Source of the DNA: Catenulispora acidiphila DSM 44928
GTDB lineage: Bacteria > Actinomycetota > Actinomycetes > Streptomycetales > Catenulisporaceae
DNA: 64,000 nt
NCBI RefSeq assembly: GCF_000024025.1
Contig: NC_013131.1
Span: forward strand, 5,332,001-5,396,000
Direction of reading: 5' to 3'
The notes below the pieces were generated by a model. It worked only from the letters and a program-made list of their open reading frames with translations, was not told where the DNA came from and did no database searches. The translations under genes were made by a program, and so were the position numbers. Positions 34,390 to 43,722 of the stretch are shown here, piece after piece; position 1 is the first letter of the stretch, and every line of letters starts with the position of its first letter.

Positions 34390-35238
34390 TCACCCCGCCA
34401 TGTGCCGCCGGCGCAGCTCCCCGCACAGCCCGACCAGGGCGCGGGCTCGGGCGAACTCGGTCGGGGTGAAGTCGAGGGCTTCGCGGGTGACCAGGAGGGT
34501 GCCGCCGCTGGGGTCGGCGAGGGTGATGAGAGTGCCGGCGCAGGCGGGTTCCTGGACTTCGCGGGGGTCCCAGGTGACGGCGCAGTGGCCGAAGAGGTCG
34601 TGGAGGGCGATGGGGAGTCCGGCGTCGCCGGCGGCCAGGCGTGCCGCGAGGGTCAGGACTCTGGCGGGGGCGTCGGTGAGGTCGTCGCGGGCGGCGCGGT
34701 CGATGAGACCGACCTGTGCGCCGCCGGCGGCGACGGCGGCGGCCAGGGTCGCGGCGTCGACGGCGGGTGGCACGTCCACGAGGAACTCGTCGAGAACTCC
34801 TTCGGCCAGGGGGTGGACCTGCAGGCCGACGATGTTGGCGCCGACGGCGGCCAGGCGTTCGCACACCGCGGCCAGACTGCCGGGGCGGTCGCGGACCGCG
34901 GCCCTGATGCGCCACAGGTTCAGGTCGTCGTGCCATTCGGCGAGGGCGGTGTCGAGGCCATCGGCGCTGCGGACCGAGACGAAGGGCGTGGTCGCGCGCA
35001 GCCGCCCCGGTCCGTGGACGCGCCACCACCACTGCAACACCGACGCCCCGAGCAGCGCGGCACCGAGCGCGATCAGCAGGCTCCATCCGTAGTGCCGGCG
35101 TCCCAGCACCTCGGTGAACAGCCCTGCCGTCCCCACGGCGAGGAACAGCACGGCCAGCTCGATGATCTCCCGCCGCCAGCTCCACTCCGGGCGGTGGCGG
35201 CGACGGTCACTACCGGGTTCGCGACGAGAAGTCTTCAT
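34390..35238 (-). CDS. membrane-anchored ACT-domain protein
   Basis: Protein of 282 residues. A basic N-terminus (about 1-24) is followed by two transmembrane helices (about 25-45 and 50-70), then a cytoplasmic part with an ACT-like domain (about 107-180: WRIRAAVRDRPGSLAAVCER, then VGANIVGLQVHPL). The rest (about 190-282) is a GNAT-like or unassigned region beginning VLTLAARLAAGD and containing LHDLFGHCAV. ACT domains bind amino acids and usually control enzymes; attachment to a membrane hairpin is uncommon. Ligand unknown. It is monocistronic. Confidence 0.65.
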   Translation of the reverse strand: MKTSRREPGSDRRRHRPEWSWRREIIELAVLFLAVGTAGLFTEVLGRRHYGWSLLIALGAALLGASVLQWWWRVHGPGRLRATTPFVSVRSADGLDTALAEWHDDLNLWRIRAAVRDRPGSLAAVCERLAAVGANIVGLQVHPLAEGVLDEFLVDVPPAVDAATLAAAVAAGGAQVGLIDRAARDDLTDAPARVLTLAARLAAGDAGLPIALHDLFGHCAVTWDPREVQEPACAGTLITLADPSGGTLLVTREALDFTPTEFARARALVGLCGELRRRHMAG

Positions 35239-35321
35239 GCCGCGAGTGTCGCGGAGTCCTGTTGCGTGATCAGGTCCGACGTGTCACAGCCGCGTGAAAC
35301 CCGTGTTCAGAGGCATCGGCC

Positions 35322-35933
35322 CTAGATCGTCGAGCGTCCCAGGAAGGTCAGCTCGCCCGGGTCAGGGACGACGATCTCGTGGAAGCCCACCCGGTTGTAG
35401 AAAGCCCGCGCACCGGTGTTCGCCGTGGACATCACCAGGTGGACCCGCTTCGCCCCGGCCTTGTCGAGCGCCGCGAACAGGGCGGTCAGCAGTCTCCTGC
35501 CATACCCGCGCCCCTGGTAGTCGGGCAGCAGGTCGATGTGCAGGTGCGCCGGGTACTCGGCGAGCGCCGGGTTCAGCATGAGCTCGGGCTGGTGCAGAAA
35601 CGCGGTCATCACCGCATCCGGCGTGCCCGGCTCCCCGCCCGGCAGCGGATGCCGCTCGGCGACCGTCGGCAGCCACTTGGCCCTGAAGTCGCGGACGAAC
35701 CGCTCGGTGTCGCTTGTTCCCACCACGTATCCGACAGCGCGCCCGCCGTCGTCGAGCACGAAAGCCAGATCGGGTTCGAGCGTGGCATACGGCCCGGCGA
35801 ACAGGTCCGGCAGCAGATCCTGATCCCGATAGACACCGCGCGCGTCGCCTCCGGCATCACCGGTCCGCATGCAGATGTCGTACAGCGCATCCCGGTCTTC
35901 AGACCGGTATGGACGGATAGCGGGTAAGGACAT
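35322..35933 (-). CDS. GNAT-family N-acetyltransferase
   Basis: Acetyltransferase of 203 residues. The acetyl-CoA pyrophosphate loop is LPDYQGRGYGRRLL (about 135-148), followed by LVMSTANTGARAFYNRVGFHE, the standard GNAT C-terminal motif B. The N-terminus IRPYRSEDRDALYDICMRTG resembles the GNAT domain found next to O-GlcNAcases. AGGAGG upstream of the ATG at 35933. Substrate unknown; no functional link with its neighbours. Confidence 0.88.
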   Translation of the reverse strand: MSLPAIRPYRSEDRDALYDICMRTGDAGGDARGVYRDQDLLPDLFAGPYATLEPDLAFVLDDGGRAVGYVVGTSDTERFVRDFRAKWLPTVAERHPLPGGEPGTPDAVMTAFLHQPELMLNPALAEYPAHLHIDLLPDYQGRGYGRRLLTALFAALDKAGAKRVHLVMSTANTGARAFYNRVGFHEIVVPDPGELTFLGRSTI

Positions 35934-36010
35934 GGAGCGAGCCTCCTAGTGGCCGGTGCGCACAAGATTCCTCACCGTAGCGCGCGCCACCCACGCGGCG
36001 CCCCCGCGTT

Positions 36011-36730
36011 TCAGCGCGTGGCCTGCTCCGCGACCAACCCCGAGACCCGCGCCGTCCCCAGGTGCCCCTCGTCCATCGCCTTGTACCGGTGCGACCAGGG
36101 GTGCCGCATGTCAGGGGTGTACAGATGCGGCGCCGCCCCGTAGCGCTTGGCGTGGTACAGCGCGACATCGGCGCACCGCAGCACATCGGAGAAGGCATCC
36201 TCGTTGGCCGGCACCGCTATCCCGGCCGAGGCGCTCGGCACGAGCGTCACCGTCCGGCTTTCGTCCAGCTTCAGATACTGCGGAGCGCCCAGCGCGCACA
36301 CGATCGCCCGGACGTCCCGCACCACAGTCGCGGCATCGGTCGAGGGCAGCAGCAGCACGAATTCGTCGCCGCCCAACCGGAAAGCCCGCGCGCCCACGTC
36401 CCGGCACGCCGCCGCCAGCCGCTCCCCGACGGCGACCAGGTGCGCGTCGCCGACCTGGTGGCCCCAGGTGTCGTTGACCGTCTTGAAGTCGTCCAGATCC
36501 AGCAGCGCGGCCGCCGGCGGGCGCCCGGCCAGCGCCGCGTGCTGGTAGTGGTGCCGCGCGGCGTGGCGGTTCGGCAGCCCGGTCAGCGCGTCGTGGTCGG
36601 CGAGCCAGCGCGCGTGCGCGGCCTCGCCGGCGGCCCGTCGCAGCCGGCGCCGCATGGCGGCCACGCCCGCGAGGAAGCCCGACGCCCCCGCGGACGGGAC
36701 CGACAGCAGCGCGACTAGTGAAGGATCCAC
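36011..36730 (-). CDS. GGDEF-domain diguanylate cyclase, short membrane-anchored form
   Basis: Protein of about 239 residues making c-di-GMP. A hydrophobic segment (about 4-24) may anchor it; the GGDEF domain starts at HDALTGLPNR, continues with LLDLDDFKTVNDTWGHQVGD and carries an intact RLGGDEFVLLLP. There is no RxxD inhibitory site five residues before GGDEF, so product feedback at that site is not expected. I start at GTG 36730, 17 bases after the DUF5999 gene; longer readings pass through that gene in another frame. The C-terminus is about 70 residues longer than needed and has no recognised domain. Confidence 0.8.
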   Translation of the reverse strand: MDPSLVALLSVPSAGASGFLAGVAAMRRRLRRAAGEAAHARWLADHDALTGLPNRHAARHHYQHAALAGRPPAAALLDLDDFKTVNDTWGHQVGDAHLVAVGERLAAACRDVGARAFRLGGDEFVLLLPSTDAATVVRDVRAIVCALGAPQYLKLDESRTVTLVPSASAGIAVPANEDAFSDVLRCADVALYHAKRYGAAPHLYTPDMRHPWSHRYKAMDEGHLGTARVSGLVAEQATR

Positions 36731-36746
36731 CGCGGGTTCCCGGGTC

Positions 36747-36986
36747 TCACGATCGCCGGTGCGGCGCCACGGACGAGCCGTCCGGAAGCAGCTCGCCGGT
36801 GTCGTCGAACAGGACCACCCCGTTGCACAGCAGCCCCCACCCCTGCTCGGGGTGGCTGGCGACCAGGTGCGCGGCCTCGCGGTCGGAAGCCTCGGCGGTC
36901 GGGCACGGCGGGCGGTGCTCGCACGTGCGCTGGGCGGGAAGGACCGCGGCACGGTGTGCCGGCTCGGTGTCCTTCGTGGCGATCAT
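36747..36986 (-). CDS. DUF5999-type small conserved actinobacterial protein
   Basis: Small cytoplasmic protein of 79 residues. CEHRPPCPTAEASDREAAHL and EQGWGLLCNGVVLFDDTGEL are typical of the short Cys-containing DUF5999 proteins common in Streptomyces. AGGAGG lies 5 bases from the ATG at 36986, which is much better than the longer start at 37058. Function unknown in the family. It precedes the GGDEF gene by 17 bases and is probably cotranscribed. Confidence 0.82.
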   Translation of the reverse strand: MIATKDTEPAHRAAVLPAQRTCEHRPPCPTAEASDREAAHLVASHPEQGWGLLCNGVVLFDDTGELLPDGSSVAPHRRS

Positions 36987-37127
36987 GATGGCCTCCTGCG
37001 TGGCCGGCCTTTCTGCGCGGGTGGGGTCGAAACGGGGTGGGAGTGTGAAAACGCCCACTCATGAGGTTCAACCGTCACCCGGGTGGAGATCAATAAGTAT
37101 CCAATTTTGCAGGGGTACGTAATTTAA
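36987..37127. other. AT-rich gap between regulator and DUF5999 gene
   Basis: This 141-base gap, between the end of the LuxR-type gene and the start of the DUF5999 gene, is unusually AT-rich at 37091-37130 (AATAAGTATCCAATTTTGCA, TAATTTAATCAA). It should hold the DUF5999-GGDEF promoter and the end of the upstream transcript. No hairpin terminator is obvious. Confidence 0.45.
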
Positions 37128-40049
37128 TCAACCCCTTTGGCGTTCCCGGCCCCGTAAAACGCTCGCGACGCCGGCCCTGGTGGTCCCCAGTTTCCGCAGC
37201 ATCCGCGCGACGTGCTGCTCCACGGTGCGCGGGGACAGGAACAGCGCCTCGGCGATGTCGTGGTTGGTCGCGCCGCCGGCGACCAGCTCGGCGACCTGGC
37301 GTTCGCGCGGGGACAGCTCGTCGCCGTAGCCGCGCCGTCCGCGTCCGGCGGCCTTGACCAAGCCCAGGTCACGCAGGGTGTGACGGCAGCGCGCGGCATC
37401 GTGCGCGGCGCCGAGGCGGTCGTAGGCGGCGAGCGCCTCGGTCAGCCGGACGCCGGCCGCTTCGCCGTCGCCGGAGGCGCTGAGCGCGACGCCGAGCCGC
37501 TCGCAAGCTTGGGCCGATTCGTAAGGACGTCCGATGTCGGACCACTGCTGCCGGGCGGATTCGAAGTCGCGCACCGCGGCCGCGGCATCGTCGCTCCCGC
37601 GCTTCAGCAAGCCGCGCGCCAGGCACAGCTCGGCAGTGGCTGCCGGAGCGTCCCGGTCCCGGAGTCCGTCCTCGGCGTCGGCGACCAGCCGCTCGGCGGC
37701 GTCCCGGTACCCGCACGCCAGCGCCGCCTCGACGGCTGCCGGGACCAGCCCGCTGCCCCGAGCCCACGCACCGGCCCGCCGCAGCGTCGCGACCGCGGGC
37801 TCGGCGATCGCCCACGCGTCCTGCTCGGCGTCAGCGGCCAAGCGCACGGCGATCAGCCCCGCCGCCGCGCGCAACCCCGCGGTGACCTGCGACTCCATCT
37901 CGCCGTAAGCCGCGGCGGCGGTGAACAGCTCCGCCGCGCGGGCTCGCAGTCCGCGCGCCGCCGCCACTTGCCCGACGGTGAGCGCCTCGTCGGTCTTGGC
38001 CATGGCGATGTCCGGGTATTCCGAGCACAGCCCGGTGAAGCGGTTCTCGACGTCCTCCCAGTCCCCGGCCAGCGCGTCGAGGCGCAGCAGCGCGATCCTG
38101 CTGTAGCACTCCATGCGCGGGAAGCTCACGCGGGTGGCCAGGTCGCGGCTCTCGTGCAGCATGCGCGCGGCGCGCCGGTCGTGCCCGAGCTCGATCGCCA
38201 GCTCGCCGGTGTTGTACAGGGCGCGGACGCTCTGCCGCATCACCTCGTCGTCGGCGCTGGTGCGGGGCAGCTGGTCGGTGAGCGCCCACACGCCGGGGTC
38301 CCCCTCCCGGGCCAGCAGCGTGAGCCGGGTGGCCTGCGCCGCGGCGCTCACGGCCGGGTCGGGGCACCGCGCCGCCTCGGCGTCGGCGCGCTCCATCCAC
38401 TCCCAGGCCCGCACGCCGTTCTCGTCGCGCTCGTTCATCGCCAGCGCGACCATCGCGCGCGCGGCGCGGTCGGGGCGGTCGGCGAGCTCCTCGGCGGCGC
38501 GTCGCACCTCGCGGAAGCCGGCGCGGTCCCCGGCGTGGTTGACCATCAGCAGCCCGAGCGAGAGCCGGATCTCGCCCCGGGTCGCGATCGGCAGCTGCGG
38601 GTCGGCCAGGATGCGGCGCAGCGCGCGGGCGTCGGTGACGTAGTCGACGCCGTTGACCGCGATGACGCCCAGCGCCAGGGCGGCGCGCGAGCGCCGGTCC
38701 CCGGCCACGCCGGGCTGCTCCAGGATCTGGTGCAGCAGCGCCGCGGCGGTCCCGGAGTCGCCGAGCCCGATCGCCTGCCACGCGGCCGCCTCCGCGCGCT
38801 CCAGCCAGGCCTGCGGGTCGCCGAGGTGCTGGCTGTGGTGGGCGATCTGGACCAGCGGCGGCGGGGACCGGGTCTCCAGCACGGCGATGGCACGCCGGTG
38901 CAGGCGGGCCCGCAGCGGTCCGGGCATCTGCTCGTAGGCGACGCGCTGGGCCAGGACGTGCCGGAAGAAGTAGCGGTCGGTGTCGGTCTCCTGCAGCACC
39001 GCGACGCCCAGCGCCTCGGTGAGGCCGCGCGAGGCCTGCTCCGGTTCCAGGTCGGCGACCCGGGCCAGCAGCTGCTCGGCAGCCGGCACGTCCAGGACGG
39101 CGGCGGCCTCGACCACGGTCCGCGCCGCCGCCGACAGCGCGCTCAGACGCTCGGTGAACGCCTCGCGCAGCCCGCGCGGCACCTCGGCGTGCGCCAGATC
39201 GTCCAGGAGGCTGCCGGGCGGATCCGGGCCTTCGCCGGGACCGCGTTCGGCCAGGGTGATCAGGTCTTCCTCGGCGGCCAGCGGCAGTCCCTCGCTGCGC
39301 TGGTACAGCACGGTGCTCAGCTCGACGGTGGCGTGCGGGCCCAGGGCGGCGTGCGCCAAGGCCTGCACGTCCGGTCCCGACAGCGGGTTCAGGTGGATCG
39401 CGGCGCCGCTGACGCCGGGCTGGCGGCGGTAGGCCGGGCCGAGGACCGATCCGCCCGGCGGCAGGTCCTCGTTCCGGTAGGTGAGCACCAGGCTCAGCTG
39501 CTCGGGCATGTCCCGGGTGAGCAGCAGGAGCAGTTCGCGGGTGGCCTCGTCGATCCAGTGCGCGTCCTCGACGACCAGGACCGCCGGTCCCAGCGCGGCC
39601 AGGAACGAGCGCAGGCCGTTGACCAGCTGGAAGCGCTTGGCGTGCGCGTCGGCGGCCGGGCGCGGCGCCGCCGGGAGCCGCGCGGCCAGATCGGGCAGCA
39701 GCGGCGCCAGCACGCCGGCGCTCGGCGGCAGGTCGGCGACCGGCGGCAGCCAGTCGCCGGCCTTGCGCAGCGCGTCGATGACCGGGCCGTAGGGGTAGGG
39801 CTCGCGCAGCGGGTGGCACAGCCCGGTCAGCACCCGGCGGCCGGCGGCGGCCACGGCGGCGGCCGCCTCGTGCACCAGCCGGGACTTGCCGATCCCGGCC
39901 TCGCCCTCGACCAGCACCACCGCCGGGGGATGCCGGACGCCGGCCAGCAGCAGCCCGAGCTCGCGCTCGCGCCCGACGAAGGCGAAGCCCGCTCCGGACC
40001 ACGCGACGGTCTCGGTGTGGTCCTCGGCGTGCCGGGAGGGAACCGCCAC
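37128..40049 (-). CDS. LAL-type LuxR-family ATPase transcriptional regulator
   Basis: Large regulator of 973 residues, typical for the family. The N-terminal AAA-like ATPase has GREREL, Walker A GEAGIGKSRL (about 48-57) and Walker B VLVVEDAHWID (about 158). A long helical, TPR-like middle region follows. The C-terminal LuxR HTH is LSPRERQVAELVAGGATNHD through FLSPRTVEQHVARML, about residues 908-965. GTG start at 40049. Related MalT/LAL proteins sense a small molecule by the ATPase part and activate sugar or antibiotic genes. The target cannot be told; the adjacent sugar O-acetyltransferase may be one. Confidence 0.9.
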   Translation of the reverse strand: MAVPSRHAEDHTETVAWSGAGFAFVGRERELGLLLAGVRHPPAVVLVEGEAGIGKSRLVHEAAAAVAAAGRRVLTGLCHPLREPYPYGPVIDALRKAGDWLPPVADLPPSAGVLAPLLPDLAARLPAAPRPAADAHAKRFQLVNGLRSFLAALGPAVLVVEDAHWIDEATRELLLLLTRDMPEQLSLVLTYRNEDLPPGGSVLGPAYRRQPGVSGAAIHLNPLSGPDVQALAHAALGPHATVELSTVLYQRSEGLPLAAEEDLITLAERGPGEGPDPPGSLLDDLAHAEVPRGLREAFTERLSALSAAARTVVEAAAVLDVPAAEQLLARVADLEPEQASRGLTEALGVAVLQETDTDRYFFRHVLAQRVAYEQMPGPLRARLHRRAIAVLETRSPPPLVQIAHHSQHLGDPQAWLERAEAAAWQAIGLGDSGTAAALLHQILEQPGVAGDRRSRAALALGVIAVNGVDYVTDARALRRILADPQLPIATRGEIRLSLGLLMVNHAGDRAGFREVRRAAEELADRPDRAARAMVALAMNERDENGVRAWEWMERADAEAARCPDPAVSAAAQATRLTLLAREGDPGVWALTDQLPRTSADDEVMRQSVRALYNTGELAIELGHDRRAARMLHESRDLATRVSFPRMECYSRIALLRLDALAGDWEDVENRFTGLCSEYPDIAMAKTDEALTVGQVAAARGLRARAAELFTAAAAYGEMESQVTAGLRAAAGLIAVRLAADAEQDAWAIAEPAVATLRRAGAWARGSGLVPAAVEAALACGYRDAAERLVADAEDGLRDRDAPAATAELCLARGLLKRGSDDAAAAVRDFESARQQWSDIGRPYESAQACERLGVALSASGDGEAAGVRLTEALAAYDRLGAAHDAARCRHTLRDLGLVKAAGRGRRGYGDELSPRERQVAELVAGGATNHDIAEALFLSPRTVEQHVARMLRKLGTTRAGVASVLRGRERQRG

Positions 40050-40135
40050 GTGATCACCCGTTCAGATTCCCTCCAAAGTAGAACAAGAGGTGGTCTTCGG
40101 CCACGCGGGCTCCCTCCCCGGCCGGCGGCACGGAG

Positions 40136-40735
40136 CTACCCCTCGGCGGTGCGGGTTTTGAGATCCTCCTCGGTGATCTCCCGCAGCACCCGGCACGGCG
40201 TCCCGACCGCGACCGTCATCGCCGGGATGTCGTGGCTGACCACACTGCCGGCGCCGATCACCGAGCCGTAGCCGATCCGGACGCCCGGCAGGACCACAGC
40301 GTTGCTGCCGATCCACACCTTGTCCTCGATGACGATCGGCTCGGAGAACCGCCCGAAGTCGGCGCGCCGCGAGGGGTGCACCGGATGACCGGTCGTCGTC
40401 AGCGTGACGCTGGGCGCGATCATCACGCCGTGCCCGATCCGGATCTCCACGTCGTCGACGAACGTCAGGTTCACGTTGCCGAAGAAGTCGTCGCCGAGGT
40501 GGACGTTGCTGCCGAACCCGGCGTGGAACGGCGGGAGCAGGACCGTGCGCTCCCCGACCGATCCGAGGATCGCCTCCAGCAGCGCCCGGCGCCGGCCGGG
40601 GTCGCCGGGCGGGGTGTGGTTGTACTCGAAGATCTCCTCCGTGCGACGCTGCGGAGCCTGGAACGCGGCCTCGGTCTCGGTGTAGACCAGGCCCAGCCGG
40701 ATGCGTTCCAGGACTTTCTCATGGTGTTGCGACAC
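40136..40735 (-). CDS. maltose/galactoside O-acetyltransferase-like hexapeptide transferase
   Basis: Left-handed beta-helix acetyltransferase of 199 residues, the size of Maa/LacA, acetylating a sugar 6-OH from acetyl-CoA. N-terminal Maa domain (about 5-60) then hexapeptide repeats: IRIGHGVMIAPSVTL, IEDKVWIGSNAVVLPGVRIG, IGAGSVVSHDIP. The catalytic His is in TTTGHPVHP (about 115). Divergent from the sedolisin gene. Biological substrate unknown; the family usually detoxifies non-metabolised sugars. Confidence 0.88.
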   Translation of the reverse strand: MSQHHEKVLERIRLGLVYTETEAAFQAPQRRTEEIFEYNHTPPGDPGRRRALLEAILGSVGERTVLLPPFHAGFGSNVHLGDDFFGNVNLTFVDDVEIRIGHGVMIAPSVTLTTTGHPVHPSRRADFGRFSEPIVIEDKVWIGSNAVVLPGVRIGYGSVIGAGSVVSHDIPAMTVAVGTPCRVLREITEEDLKTRTAEG

Positions 40736-40859
40736 TTACGGGTGCTCCGTTCCTTGCGAGCATTGACTCTCCTTGGCAAGGCTCGCATATTCCACGGTGG
40801 GGAGCTGTCGATGCGACAGATGCCCGCAAACAGACCATCTTCTGCCGTCTGGAGGCGAT

Positions 40860-42149
40860 ATGATCGATCGTTTCACCCCGCCCGCCGCGAGATTCCTGCG
40901 GCGCTCCGGCGCCCGCGTCGCAGCGCTCGGCGCGGCGTTCGCCCTCGTCCTGGCGGTCACGGCGCCGGCGGGCGCCGAGGCCGCCGGCGCGAGCGCGGCT
41001 GCCGGCGCCCGGCCGGCCGCGTCCCCGATCGTCCCGTTCGGGTGCGCGAAGGTCGTCACGGGCAAGGCACACTGCCTGGGGCAGGGGCGGCTGATACCGA
41101 ACGCCTCCGGGAGCCCGACCAGCTCCGGGCTCAAGCCCGCGGACCTGATAGCGGCGTACAAGCTCGCCGGGACCAACGGCGCCGGGCGGACCGTGGCGAT
41201 CGTCGACGCCTTCGACGACCCGAACGCGGCCGCGGACCTGGCGGCGTACCGCAGCGCCTACAACCTGCCGGCGTGCACCGCGGCGAGCGGCTGCTTCCAG
41301 AAGGTGAACCAGAGCGGGCAGGCCTCGCCGCTGCCCGCCGCGGACTACGGCTGGGCGGAGGAGGAGAGTCTGGACCTTGACATGGTCTCGGCGATCTGCC
41401 CCGGCTGCCACATCCTGTTGGTGGAGGCCAGTGGCGCGGACACCGCCTCGCTGACCACCGCCGAGGACACCGCGGCGGCGGCGCCCGGCGTGGTGTCGAT
41501 CTCCAACAGCTGGGGCGCGGCGGAGGACAGCTCGACGCTTGCCGCCGACGCGCACTTCAACCACCCCGGCAAGGCGATCACCGCCAGCTCCGGTGACAGC
41601 GGCTACGGCGTCAGTTGGCCGGCGGCCTCGCAGTACGTCACCGCGGTCGGCGGCACCAGCTTGAGCGCCGCGTCCAACGCCCGCGGCTGGACCGAGACCG
41701 CGTGGTCCGGCGCCGGCAGCGGCTGTTCGGTGCAGGAGCCCAAGCCCTCGTGGCAGACCGATTCGGGCTGCGCGCACCGCACGGTCGCCGACGTGTCCGC
41801 GGTCGCCGACCCGAACACCGGCGTGGCCGTGTACGACACCGCGAACAGCTGCGGCGGCGGGGCGTTCTGCGACCTGCTGCTGGCCCTGGGCCTGGCCACC
41901 GGCGCCGACGGCTGGGTGCAGGTCGGCGGGACCAGCGCGTCCTCGCCGATCATCGCCTCGGTCTACGCGCTGGCCGGGAACACCGGATCGCTCGTGTACG
42001 GCTCCCAGCCGTACAAGAACGCCGGATCGCTGTTCGACGTCACCAGCGGGAACAACGGCACGTGCACGCCGGCGTACCTGTGCACCGCCGGGACCGGCTA
42101 CGACGGCCCGACCGGGCTGGGCTCGCCGAACGGGACCGGGGCGTTCTGA
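40860..42149 (+). CDS. secreted S53-like (sedolisin) serine-carboxyl peptidase
   Basis: Secreted endopeptidase of 429 residues, acting in acid medium if it behaves like its family. Signal peptide about 1-42. The catalytic Glu-Asp pair is EESLD (about 168), the oxyanion Asp in SSGDSGYG (about 245), and the nucleophile Ser in GGTSASSP (about 363). There is only a short pro-region compared with sedolisins that carry about 180 residues. GGAGG lies just upstream of the ATG at 40860. Stands alone between divergent and convergent genes. Confidence 0.88.
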   Translation: MIDRFTPPAARFLRRSGARVAALGAAFALVLAVTAPAGAEAAGASAAAGARPAASPIVPFGCAKVVTGKAHCLGQGRLIPNASGSPTSSGLKPADLIAAYKLAGTNGAGRTVAIVDAFDDPNAAADLAAYRSAYNLPACTAASGCFQKVNQSGQASPLPAADYGWAEEESLDLDMVSAICPGCHILLVEASGADTASLTTAEDTAAAAPGVVSISNSWGAAEDSSTLAADAHFNHPGKAITASSGDSGYGVSWPAASQYVTAVGGTSLSAASNARGWTETAWSGAGSGCSVQEPKPSWQTDSGCAHRTVADVSAVADPNTGVAVYDTANSCGGGAFCDLLLALGLATGADGWVQVGGTSASSPIIASVYALAGNTGSLVYGSQPYKNAGSLFDVTSGNNGTCTPAYLCTAGTGYDGPTGLGSPNGTGAF

Positions 42150-42187
42150 GGCTGCTGTCTTCCGGTTTCCCGCGCGCGATGAATCAC

Positions 42188-42221
42188 GGTGCCGCTCCGG
42201 CTTCCCGCCCGGAGCGGCACC
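42188..42221. terminator. bidirectional hairpin terminator
   Basis: GGTGCCGCTCCGG (42188-42200) and CCGGAGCGGCACC (42209-42221) pair perfectly with an 8-base loop, between the convergent peptidase and araA genes. Confidence 0.85.
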
Positions 42222-42228
42222 GCTGCTG

Positions 42229-43722
42229 TCAGAACCCCTTCGCCAGCCGGTAGTAAGCCTGATTCCAGCGCTGCTCCCGCGCGAACTGCCGCACCTTCGT
42301 CTCGGCGTCGATGACCAGCAGCTCGACCCCGACGATCTCGGCGAGGTCGCGCAGCACCTCGGTCCCCAGCGCCGAGGAGTAGACCGTGTGGTGCGGCGCG
42401 CCGGCGATGAGCCATGCCTCTGCCGAGGTCCGCAGATCCGGACGCGGAGACCACACGGCGCGCGCCACCGGCAAATTCGGCAGCGGCTCGGGCGGGGCGA
42501 TCGTGTCGATCTCGTTGGCCACCAGGCGGAAGCGGTCGCCGAGGTCGGCCAGTCCGGTCACGAACGCCGGGCCGGGCGCGGCGTCGAAGACCAGGCGGAC
42601 CGGGTCCTCGCGGCCGCCGATGGACAGCGGATGCAGCTCCAGCCTGGGCCGCTCCCCCGCGATCGACGGACAGACCTCGAGCATGTGCGCGCCCAGGACC
42701 AGACCGCGCTCGCCTTCCAGGTGGTAGGTGTAGTCCTCCATGAAGGAGGTGCCGCCGGGCAGCCCGGCCGCGGCCGCCTTCAGACCGCGCAGCAGGGCCG
42801 CGGTCTTCCAGTCCCCTTCGCCGCCGAAGCCGTAGCCGTCGGCCATCAGGCGCTGCACGGCCAGACCCGGGAGCTGGCGCAGGGCGCCGAGGTCTTCGAA
42901 GTTCGTGGTGAAGGCGTCGAAACCGCCCTCGGTGAGGAACTGCCGCAGGCCCGCCTCGATGCGGGCGCCGTAGCGCAGCGAGGCGTGCCGCTCGCCGCCG
43001 GGCAGCAGTTCGGGGGCGACGTCGTAGAGGTCTGAGTACTCGGTGACGAGCGCGTCCACCGCGTCGTCCGGGGCGGCGTGAACGGCCTCGGCCAGCGTGT
43101 TGACGCCGTAGCCGTTCACCGAGACCCCGAAGGTCAGCTCGGCCTCGACCTTGTCGCCCTCGGTGACCGCGACGTCCCGCATGTTGTCGCCGAACCGCGC
43201 CAGGCGCAGCGAGCGCAGGGCGGACGCGGCCAGCGCGGCGCGGGCCCAGTCGCCGACACGCGCGGTGACCGAGGGGTCGGAGACGTGCCCGAACACGGTT
43301 TTGCGCGGCACGCCGAGGCGGGTCTGGACGTGCCCGAACTCGCGGTCGCCGTGCGCGGCCTGGTTCAGGTTCATGAAGTCCATGTCGATGCTGTCCCACG
43401 GCAGCGCGCGGTTGGCCTGGGTGTGCAGGTGCAGCAGCGGCTTGCGCAGCGCGTCCAGACCGGAGATCCACATCTTGGCCGGGGAGAAGGTGTGCATCCA
43501 GGCGATCACCCCGACGCAGTCGTCGTCGGCGTCGGCCTCCAGCATCACGCGCCGGATGGCGGCGCTGTCGGTGAGCACCGGGCGCCAGGCGACCGGCACG
43601 GGTATCGCGCCGCCGGCGCCGAGCCCCGCGGCGACTTCCCGCGACTGCTCGGCGACCTGCCGCAGCGTGTCCTCGCCGTACATGCCCTGCGAACCGGTGA
43701 GGAACCAGATCTCGGCGGTCAT
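42229..43722 (-). CDS. araA: L-arabinose isomerase
   Basis: Converts L-arabinose to L-ribulose in the cytoplasm; 497 residues, the usual length. Starts [17 protein letters not shown], the family N-terminus. The Mn-binding residues are present: Glu in FTTNFEDLG (about 303), Glu in FMEDYTYHL (about 329), His in [10 protein letters not shown] (about 345) and His in GAPHHTVYS (about 444). The ATG at 43722 overlaps the araD stop by 4 bases. Last gene of the arabinose operon. Confidence 0.96.
   Translation of the reverse strand: MTAEIWFLTGSQGMYGEDTLRQVAEQSREVAAGLGAGGAIPVPVAWRPVLTDSAAIRRVMLEADADDDCVGVIAWMHTFSPAKMWISGLDALRKPLLHLHTQANRALPWDSIDMDFMNLNQAAHGDREFGHVQTRLGVPRKTVFGHVSDPSVTARVGDWARAALAASALRSLRLARFGDNMRDVAVTEGDKVEAELTFGVSVNGYGVNTLAEAVHAAPDDAVDALVTEYSDLYDVAPELLPGGERHASLRYGARIEAGLRQFLTEGGFDAFTTNFEDLGALRQLPGLAVQRLMADGYGFGGEGDWKTAALLRGLKAAAAGLPGGTSFMEDYTYHLEGERGLVLGAHMLEVCPSIAGERPRLELHPLSIGGREDPVRLVFDAAPGPAFVTGLADLGDRFRLVANEIDTIAPPEPLPNLPVARAVWSPRPDLRTSAEAWLIAGAPHHTVYSSALGTEVLRDLAEIVGVELLVIDAETKVRQFAREQRWNQAYYRLAKGF

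Noticed and set aside
37212-40271. Plus-strand reading frame of over 1000 codons opposite the LuxR-type regulator
   Set aside because: Composition is the usual antisense shadow of high-GC coding sequence; no domains, while the opposite strand has clear ATPase and HTH motifs.
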